Positions 5,858 to 11,254 of a stretch of 11,254 nt of DNA are shown in pieces. Location: the NCBI GenBank assembly GCA_027729925.1, contig JAQCEB010000025.1, positions 1 to 11,254 on the forward strand, read 5' to 3'. The position numbers and the translations under genes were made by a program. The stretch's first letter is position 1. Every line of letters begins with the position of its first letter. Below the pieces are notes generated by a model. That model saw only the letters and a list, made by a program, of their open reading frames with translations, ran no database searches and was not told the DNA's origin. This DNA comes from Actinomycetota bacterium (GTDB lineage: Bacteria; Actinomycetota; Acidimicrobiia; Actinomarinales; Actinomarinaceae).

Positions 5858-7689
5858 TCTGTTACTTCTCCAAATTCTACAGAAGTTAATTCAAGACCCC
5901 TTAAATTTTGTATTATTCTTCTAGTTACTGGAGCTGCAATTGCACTACCTGAACCTCCTTCATCAATAACGGTAACAATTATATGTTTTGGATCACTGAT
6001 TGAGTCTAAACCTACAAACCATGACGTATTGTTTCTCTCCCCAGGATTTTGCGCTGTACCTGTTTTTCCTCCAGTATCATCTGCTGCTTTGCCTAGTATG
6101 CTGAAAGCTTTATAAGCAGTGCCTCCATTACTTGTAACTGTATTCAAATCTTTAAGCAGAAAGGAAACAAATTCTGTACTAATATTTATTGAATTATTTA
6201 TTTCTATTATTGCATTTCTGTTTAAGCGAGGTGAGATATTTTCGCCCGTTAACAAAGTTCTATAAGCGTTAGCAACTTGAATAGGTGTAGTTGTAATAGC
6301 ACCTTGACCAATAATCAAGTTCATTAAATCTCCACCAAGCCAGCCTTCTGGACGCACTCTATCAGGTTGATTAATTTTCCAATATTCAAATAACTGCCTA
6401 TCTGGAACAATTCCGGAACTTTCAAATGGTAAATCAATATTAGTTACCTTACCAAATCCTAATTCCCTAGAATATTCTTGTAGCTTAGATTCACCTTCTG
6501 TATTTCCAAATTTTCTCCAAATAGTTAATGCAATATCCCAAAAATAAACATTGCATGATTGGGTAATAGCTGAAGTTAAATTTACCTTTCCATGACCACT
6601 TAACTTCCAGTCGTTATAAACCTGCTTAGAGCCATCATCAAAGCCAAAAGATAAATTACCTTCACAATTTATATAACTACTCCTATTTGTAATTTCTTCA
6701 GGAAAAATCGATTCAGAATTAGCTAACCAATATGCTACAACTTTAAAAACAGAACCCGGTGGATACAAGCCTTGTATTGCAAAGTTATTAAATGCTTGCT
6801 GTCTATTTAATACTTTGTAGTCAAACTCTGAAATTCCACTAACAAACAAATTAGGGTTAAAGTCTGGTAAAGAAACCATCGCATTCACTTCTCCGCTTTC
6901 AATATTTAAAACAATAGAAGCTCCCCTCTCAATTAAATTTTGTGAAGTGAAATTTTTATTGGCTAATTCCAAACCTTGAATTAAAGACTCTTTTACAACT
7001 CTTTGTAGCTCTATGTCAATAGAAGTATAAAGTGCACTTCCAGGAATAGGAGGAACTAACTTTATGATTTCATTGTTATCAAAAATTATTTGGCCAGGAA
7101 TACCCGATAATTCATTTTCATATTCTTTTTCAAGACCAGTTTTACCAATAATATTGTTACCTTTGATATTTTCACTTAACTTAAATTCTTCAGATGTTGG
7201 GCGACCAACATAACCAATAAAATGCGCTGTCAGTGAATCATATGGATAAACTCTTATTGGTAAATCTATAACTTCAAATGCTGCATATGATAATAAATTT
7301 TTTCTAGTTTCAAAGTCTACGTTTTCTAATGAAATTACTTTAGATAGTGGTTCTTTCTTGCTAAATATGTTTAGTAAATCCTCATTACTTATAGTTGGAA
7401 AATTATAAGCTATTAATTGTTTATAAGTTTCAATATTTTCACCGGAGATTTTTTTATTATTTAAAAATAGAAAACTTTCAAGAACTGACTTCGCAATTAT
7501 CTTGTTGTTAATATCATAAATTTCGCCCCTTGGAGAGGGTATGTAATAAACTTCAAGATTTTGATTTTCTAATGATTCAGTAACTTCAGTAAAATTTGAA
7601 GTTTGGATAGAAAATATTTCGAATAAAATAAATACTAGAAATGTAAAAAAAACTCCTAAAACAATTTTTAGACGATTAAAACTAAACAT
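5854..7689 (-). CDS. mrdA: Penicillin-binding protein 2, elongation peptidoglycan transpeptidase
   Basis: A 611-residue class B PBP that cross-links peptidoglycan during lateral wall growth, partnered with RodA. A short cytoplasmic N-terminus is followed by one membrane anchor (about 7-28). Next comes the pedestal domain with SPRGEIYDI (52-60) and the GKTGLEKEYE block (182-191). The transpeptidase domain carries S313-VF-K316 (the SxxK acylated Ser), S378-C-N380 (SxN) and K542-T-G544 (KTGTA), all intact, so it should be active and beta-lactam-binding. Total length is normal. The ATG shares one base with the mreD stop (TAATG) with no clear ribosome-binding site, so translation is probably coupled. 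The stop overlaps rodA by 4 nt. Confidence 0.97.
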   Translation of the reverse strand: MFSFNRLKIVLGVFFTFLVFILFEIFSIQTSNFTEVTESLENQNLEVYYIPSPRGEIYDINNKIIAKSVLESFLFLNNKKISGENIETYKQLIAYNFPTISNEDLLNIFSKKEPLSKVISLENVDFETRKNLLSYAAFEVIDLPIRVYPYDSLTAHFIGYVGRPTSEEFKLSENIKGNNIIGKTGLEKEYENELSGIPGQIIFDNNEIIKLVPPIPGSALYTSIDIELQRVVKESLIQGLELANKNFTSQNLIERGASIVLNIESGEVNAMVSLPDFNPNLFVSGISEFDYKVLNRQQAFNNFAIQGLYPPGSVFKVVAYWLANSESIFPEEITNRSSYINCEGNLSFGFDDGSKQVYNDWKLSGHGKVNLTSAITQSCNVYFWDIALTIWRKFGNTEGESKLQEYSRELGFGKVTNIDLPFESSGIVPDRQLFEYWKINQPDRVRPEGWLGGDLMNLIIGQGAITTTPIQVANAYRTLLTGENISPRLNRNAIIEINNSINISTEFVSFLLKDLNTVTSNGGTAYKAFSILGKAADDTGGKTGTAQNPGERNNTSWFVGLDSISDPKHIIVTVIDEGGSGSAIAAPVTRRIIQNLRGLELTSVEFGEVTE

Positions 7690-8138
7690 TAGCGTTTAAT
7701 AAACTTCTCAATACTAATAAATATTAAAAAACTAGTTAAAAAACTAATCAAAATACCCATTGTGAAGAAAGTTGTTTTAAATTCAAATAAATTAATAAAG
7801 TTGTAAATAATAAAGCATGTTGAAAATATGAAAAATTTTTGATAAATATTTTTATAATCTAATTCAGTTGCATAACTCATGATCAATAAAATCAAAATAT
7901 ATTTTGTACTATATATACCTAAATTAAATGTACTAAAAAATATATCATAGAATATTCCTGTCAAAAATACTGGTAATAAAAATTTTTCAGGATTGCTTAA
8001 TGTGCCTAACAAAACAAGGACTATCAAAAATAAAAATAAATTAAATTCAAAAGACATGAATAAAACATTCAACGATAATTGAACAATTTGAAAAAAAAGA
8101 ATTAGAAATAAATAAGGAATAAATCTGAAATATTTCAT
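7689..8138 (-). CDS. mreD: MreD, rod-shape-determining membrane protein
   Basis: A 149-residue, extremely hydrophobic protein with about five predicted membrane segments and a basic C-terminus. The GIFYDIFFSTFNLGIYS stretch (61-77) matches the G---D-----LG pattern of MreD. MreD sits in the inner membrane and links MreC to the PBP2/RodA machinery. Sequence conservation in this family is weak, so the call depends largely on its place between mreC and mrdA. The start overlaps the mreC stop by 4 nt (ATGA) and lacks a Shine-Dalgarno. Confidence 0.85.
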   Translation of the reverse strand: MKYFRFIPYLFLILFFQIVQLSLNVLFMSFEFNLFLFLIVLVLLGTLSNPEKFLLPVFLTGIFYDIFFSTFNLGIYSTKYILILLIMSYATELDYKNIYQKFFIFSTCFIIYNFINLFEFKTTFFTMGILISFLTSFLIFISIEKFIKR

Positions 8139-8929
8139 TTATTTATAGGAATATAAAAATTAGTTTGAGATGTAAAGTTTTCATTAATCACAATATTTAT
8201 GATTAACTTTTCACCGATAATGGTTTGTTCAAATGAAGATAAATCTATCACTGGAAATTTCCCAATATTTCCAAAGCTAATATCTGTATAAATGAGACTC
8301 ACATTTGTATTGCTGTCTAGAGAATCAATAGAAGAAATGATAATTGTATTACCATTTGAAGAAATCAAATATTTATTTCCCTTATTGTCGATAGCTTGTA
8401 AGGAAAATCTAACTGAAGAATATGTTTCCAGAATTGAATAGTCATTAAAGACTTCGCCTAAATATCCTATTACAAAACCCTCTTCATTTAATACAATATC
8501 ACCAGACTTTAAGTTCGAAGACTTTCCGCCTGAAATCAAATATTCGCCACTTAAGTTAATTAATACTAAATTAGAATTAAGGTATTGAAATTCTAAATTT
8601 TCAGTTTCACTAATAAATTTTTCATAAGAACTTATTTTTGTTTCCAGTTCCTGATTTTTAATTATTAGTTTTCTTAAATCTTGAACTTCTTGTTTTAATC
8701 TTATATTTTCAGATACAATTTTTTGTTTTGAATAAAAGTTTTCTAATATTTCTGAATTTGAAAAGTTAATATTTTCTGCAAAACTAAAATTAATTTCTAT
8801 TTTGTTGGGAAAATAATTTGAAATTGTGTTGTTTGAAAAAAAATCTACAACACCTAAAAGCATTGATAAAAATAGAAATAAAAAAAAGATTATATACTTT
8901 CGTATAAATCCAATATTTTGTTTATGCAT
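8135..8929 (-). CDS. mreC: MreC, rod-shape-determining protein
   Basis: A 264-residue bitopic protein. A short basic N-terminus (to residue 11) precedes one membrane helix (about 12-30). A Glu/Lys/Leu-rich coiled coil follows (about 60-112), then the beta-domain region containing ISGGKSSNLKSGDIVLNEEG (132-151) and GYLGEV (155-160), which fit the I--G---G---G--V----G-VG pattern of MreC. It forms extracytoplasmic filaments that contact PBP2 and switch the Rod complex on. It begins 1 nt after the mreB stop (TAA-T-ATG) without a ribosome-binding site. The length is slightly below the family norm, with no internal Pro-rich tail of the kind seen in larger actinobacteria. Confidence 0.93.
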   Translation of the reverse strand: MHKQNIGFIRKYIIFFLFLFLSMLLGVVDFFSNNTISNYFPNKIEINFSFAENINFSNSEILENFYSKQKIVSENIRLKQEVQDLRKLIIKNQELETKISSYEKFISETENLEFQYLNSNLVLINLSGEYLISGGKSSNLKSGDIVLNEEGFVIGYLGEVFNDYSILETYSSVRFSLQAIDNKGNKYLISSNGNTIIISSIDSLDSNTNVSLIYTDISFGNIGKFPVIDLSSFEQTIIGEKLIINIVINENFTSQTNFYIPINK

Positions 8930-8930
8930 A

Positions 8931-9974
8931 TTAATTTGGTTTTGGAGATAGCTTTAGGACACTTTTGAAATCTTGAAATCTTTCTAGACAAATACCTGAT
9001 CCAATAACAACTGAACTAAGAGGATCTTCCGAATGATTTATAGGTATACCTAATTCATCTGCAATTTTTTTATCAAATTTTCTTAATAATGAACCACCTC
9101 CTGTTAACCAAGCTCCATCTTTATCAATATCTGAAACTAGAGCAGGAGGTGTTTGAGATAATGAAATTCTTATTGCTTCAATAATATCGTTAACTACTGG
9201 AGCTAATGCTTCTCTAACATCACTAGCCTCAAGTAATACTTGTTTTGGAATTCCTCTAACAATGTCTCTACCTGTGACAGTAACTTGTGGTTCTTTATCG
9301 TATTGGAAAGCAGAACCAACTGCATGTTTTATGCTTTCTGAAATTCCCTCATCAACTAAAATTTGATGTTCCCTTCTTAGCCACTCCATAAGTACTTCTG
9401 TCATGTCTTCTCCACCAACTCTAACTGAGTTAGCATTCACTATATCCCCCATTGAAATCACTGCAATCTCTGTAGTTCCTCCACCTATATCGATAATCAT
9501 ATTTCCATAAGGTTCAAATATATTTAATCCTGAACCAATAGCAGCAGCCATAGGTTCTTCAATTGTAAAAACTTCAGAAGCACCAGTTGCATGTGCGGCT
9601 GTTTCTATAGATCTTTGTTCGACACTTGTAACTCCATTAGGAACACATATTACAATTCTTGGTCTTGAGTAAGATCTACCTATAGCTTTACTTAGGAGAG
9701 TTTTAACAAATTCTTCCGCCATTTCAATTTCTGAAATAACACCATCTCTTAATGGTTTTACAAGTTCAATAGTGTCTGGGACTCTACCTATAAGTTTTTT
9801 TGCTTCTTGACCAATAGTAATGATTGATTTATCGCTCTTATTAACAGCTAATAAAGTTGGCTCATCTACTACAACACCAATGCCTTTTACATAAATTAAA
9901 CTATTTGCAGTGCCTAAATCTATAGCAATATCATTACCACCAAAAAGAGTTCTTCTTAAGTTAAAATCAACCAT
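8931..9974 (-). CDS. mreB: MreB, bacterial actin of the Rod complex
   Basis: A 347-residue actin homologue, full length and highly conserved. Phosphate-1 loop DLGTANS is at 19-25, phosphate-2 loop DIGGGTTEIAV at 162-172, the adenosine motif LTGGGSLL at 290-297, and the IEEPMAAAIG segment with the catalytic Glu (E140) is intact. The N-terminal MVDFNLRRTLFG supports the chosen start and may help membrane attachment. It assembles as membrane-bound filaments that orient MreC/MreD/PBP2/RodA. The 43-nt gap to ndk contains a 12-bp tandem repeat and no visible Shine-Dalgarno, so initiation is either leaderless or SD-independent. Confidence 0.98.
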   Translation of the reverse strand: MVDFNLRRTLFGGNDIAIDLGTANSLIYVKGIGVVVDEPTLLAVNKSDKSIITIGQEAKKLIGRVPDTIELVKPLRDGVISEIEMAEEFVKTLLSKAIGRSYSRPRIVICVPNGVTSVEQRSIETAAHATGASEVFTIEEPMAAAIGSGLNIFEPYGNMIIDIGGGTTEIAVISMGDIVNANSVRVGGEDMTEVLMEWLRREHQILVDEGISESIKHAVGSAFQYDKEPQVTVTGRDIVRGIPKQVLLEASDVREALAPVVNDIIEAIRISLSQTPPALVSDIDKDGAWLTGGGSLLRKFDKKIADELGIPINHSEDPLSSVVIGSGICLERFQDFKSVLKLSPKPN

Positions 9975-9992
9975 GTATTAATAGGTTAATCA

Positions 9993-10020
9993 TTTAAATT
10001 AGTTTTTAAATTAGTTTTTA
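9993..10020. repeat. 12-bp tandem repeat, 2.3 copies, ahead of mreB
   Basis: The unit TTTAAATTAGTT occurs perfectly at 9993-10004 and 10005-10016, with four more matching bases (10017-10020). On the coding strand it reads AAACTAATTTAA. It begins within the ndk stop codon and fills most of the 43-nt ndk-mreB spacer. It could be a slippage duplication or a repeated binding site. Confidence 0.75.
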
Positions 10021-10416
10021 TTTATTGAAAAACAGAGCCAGTTCCCGTTCTGCACTAGCATCGGAATCTGAACCGTGTACTACATTTTTGTCTAATTCAG
10101 TTGCTAAGTCTCCTCTAATTGAACCTGGGGTAGAATCTGCTGGATTGGTAGCTCCCATTAAATTTCTCATTTGAGAAACCACATTCTCCCCTTCAACTTG
10201 CATAGCTACAACTGGCCCACTCGTTATAAATGAAACTAAATCGTTAAAAAAAGGTTTATCTGAATGCTCTTTGTAGTGCTCTTCTGCCAAGCTCTTGTCA
10301 ATTTTCATCATTTTTAATTTTGATATAACAAAACCTTTAGCTTCAACTCTAGAAATGATTTCACCGATTAAATTTCTCTTTACTCCATCTGGCTTAATCA
10401 TAAAAAATGTTTTCAT
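10018..10416 (-). CDS. ndk: Nucleoside diphosphate kinase
   Basis: A 132-residue NDK, slightly shorter than the usual 135-140. It transfers the gamma-phosphate between NTPs and NDPs through a phosphohistidine, here H114 in NVVHGSDS (111-118). Also visible are the N-terminal FFMIKPDGVKR (4-14), the MGATNPADSTPGSIRGD segment (87-103) and the C-terminal AERELALFF (122-130). AAGGAA sits about 6 nt before the ATG, inside the last folC codons, and the ATG overlaps the folC stop (ATGA). Its position between folC and mreB is characteristic of Actinobacteria. Confidence 0.98.
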   Translation of the reverse strand: MKTFFMIKPDGVKRNLIGEIISRVEAKGFVISKLKMMKIDKSLAEEHYKEHSDKPFFNDLVSFITSGPVVAMQVEGENVVSQMRNLMGATNPADSTPGSIRGDLATELDKNVVHGSDSDASAERELALFFNK

Positions 10417-11254
10417 AGCTTGTTCCTTTTTTTGTACTCTCCAATTAAATATAAACTACCTATCAAAATAGACGAGTTCATATTATTATCAAAATAATCT
10501 AAAGGTACAACAGCATAGTTTTTTTTGATTAAATCTAAATAATCAGTTAAATTTTCTACTTTTTCCTGCTGATAGAACTCATCGTCATTAATAACAAATA
10601 TATTAAAAAATGAATACTTTGAAATTAACATAAGCATCTCTTTATAATTTTTACCTTTTTTAAATCCAACAAAAACATCAATTGGATCATTTAGATATTT
10701 TTTTTGATAATCTCTGATAGCTGCCTCAAGACCACTTATATTATGTGAACCATCAATTATTTTCAAAGGCTTTATGCTTACAGTTTCAAATCTACCTGGC
10801 TGTTGAAAAGTTTCATTTTCAATAGAAAAAGTGTTTTTGAAATCTATTAGTTTATCCAAGACAAGAAATGCTAAAATCGCATTTTTTTGAACATATGAGA
10901 GTTCATCGAAATTTAAATCAAAATTAAGAGAACTATCTTTTGAAAAATAAATTCTTTCAATACTGTTATTTAGAGATTTAATATTCGAAATTAAACTTTT
11001 ATCAAGTTCACCAATAAACAAATTTTTAATATTCTGTGAGATATTTACTTTTTGGTCTAAAATTTCTAACTTAGAATTACCTAATAATTCTTGATGATCA
11101 AAACCAATGTTAGTTAATACAACAGTATTACTTTGAATAATTGAAGTAGTATCTAGCTTTCCACCAATGCCTGCTTCGCAAATAAAGTAATCATCATTAT
11201 TTAAGAGAAAAACTTTACAAGCAATTAAAAATAAAGATTCAAAATAACCCAAGT
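10413..11254 (-). CDS. folC: Folylpolyglutamate synthase / dihydrofolate synthase, C-terminal part (partial)
   Basis: The frame is open to the right edge, so the N-terminus, including the Mur-ligase ATP-binding loop, lies outside the window. A TTG at 11252 could be read as a start, but it aligns with the middle of the family domain (the LTYFE segment), so the gene is truncated by the window, not short. Counting from that TTG, visible motifs are EAGIGGKLDTTS (26-37), LTNIGFDH (46-53), QKVNI (67-71, at the place of the EKAGI lysine motif), QPGRFE (151-156), IIDGSHN (165-171) and GSLYLIGE (265-272). The stretch between the lysine motif and PGRFE looks shorter than usual. The enzyme ligates glutamate to folates or dihydropteroate. 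It is co-transcribed with ndk (4-nt overlap). Confidence 0.93.
   Translation of the reverse strand, partial: LGYFESLFLIACKVFLLNNDDYFICEAGIGGKLDTTSIIQSNTVVLTNIGFDHQELLGNSKLEILDQKVNISQNIKNLFIGELDKSLISNIKSLNNSIERIYFSKDSSLNFDLNFDELSYVQKNAILAFLVLDKLIDFKNTFSIENETFQQPGRFETVSIKPLKIIDGSHNISGLEAAIRDYQKKYLNDPIDVFVGFKKGKNYKEMLMLISKYSFFNIFVINDDEFYQQEKVENLTDYLDLIKKNYAVVPLDYFDNNMNSSILIGSLYLIGEYKKRNKL

Noticed and set aside
7135..7143. Second KTG triad in PBP2 (residues 183-185) as an extra catalytic motif
   Set aside because: It sits in the pedestal domain at the common GxxGLE segment; the real KTG is K542-T-G544.
11250..11252. TTG as a true start of a short FolC
   Set aside because: The following residues align with the interior of the Mur-ligase domain, so the gene continues beyond the window.
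1..11254. tRNA, rRNA, CRISPR, insertion sequence or phage elements
   Set aside because: No cloverleaf-like segment, spaced repeats, transposase or terminal inverted repeats were seen; nearly all bases are accounted for by genes.

Overview
The window is 11.25 kb of AT-rich DNA, roughly 30% G+C by eye. It is almost entirely coding, and every supported gene lies on the minus strand, so transcription runs from high to low coordinates. No gene-free stretch exceeds 300 bases; the three largest gaps are 79, 63 and 43 nt. I see no RNA gene, CRISPR array, insertion sequence or phage gene.

In transcription order the genes are: folC (3' part), ndk, mreB, mreC, mreD, mrdA (class B PBP2), rodA, an RNase E/G gene, rplU (L21), rpmA (L27), obgE, a CoxD-type MoxR ATPase, and the 5' part of a protein I infer to be CoxE-like. 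From memory, the order folC-ndk-mreBCD-PBP2-rodA-RNase E/G-rplU-rpmA-obg matches the chromosomal cluster of Streptomyces and other Actinobacteria. Finding it in a compact low-GC genome points to the ultra-small marine actinobacteria ('Candidatus Actinomarina'-like). That assignment is inference from synteny, base composition and protein character, not a database match.

Three functional blocks can be read. (1) folC-ndk supplies folate polyglutamylation and nucleoside triphosphates. (2) mreB-mreC-mreD-mrdA-rodA is a complete set of core Rod (elongasome) genes: the MreB filament, the MreC/MreD membrane linkers, the PBP2 transpeptidase and the RodA glycosyltransferase. These genes are joined by gaps or overlaps of at most 4 nt. 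(3) RNase E/G-rplU-rpmA-obgE is an RNA-processing and large-subunit ribosome-assembly block; a possible promoter and the clear GGAGG ribosome-binding site ahead of the nuclease gene suggest an additional transcription start there.

After obgE, where the actinobacterial cluster commonly continues with proB/proA or nadD, there is instead a CoxD-like AAA+ ATPase overlapping a second gene that runs off the window.

Most of the window is conserved housekeeping sequence, and I do not see a clearly new system. The points worth checking are the ATPase plus partner pair, several relaxed family motifs in Obg, L21 and RodA, the use of the L21 acidic tail as the ribosome-binding site for L27, and a 12-bp tandem repeat ahead of mreB.
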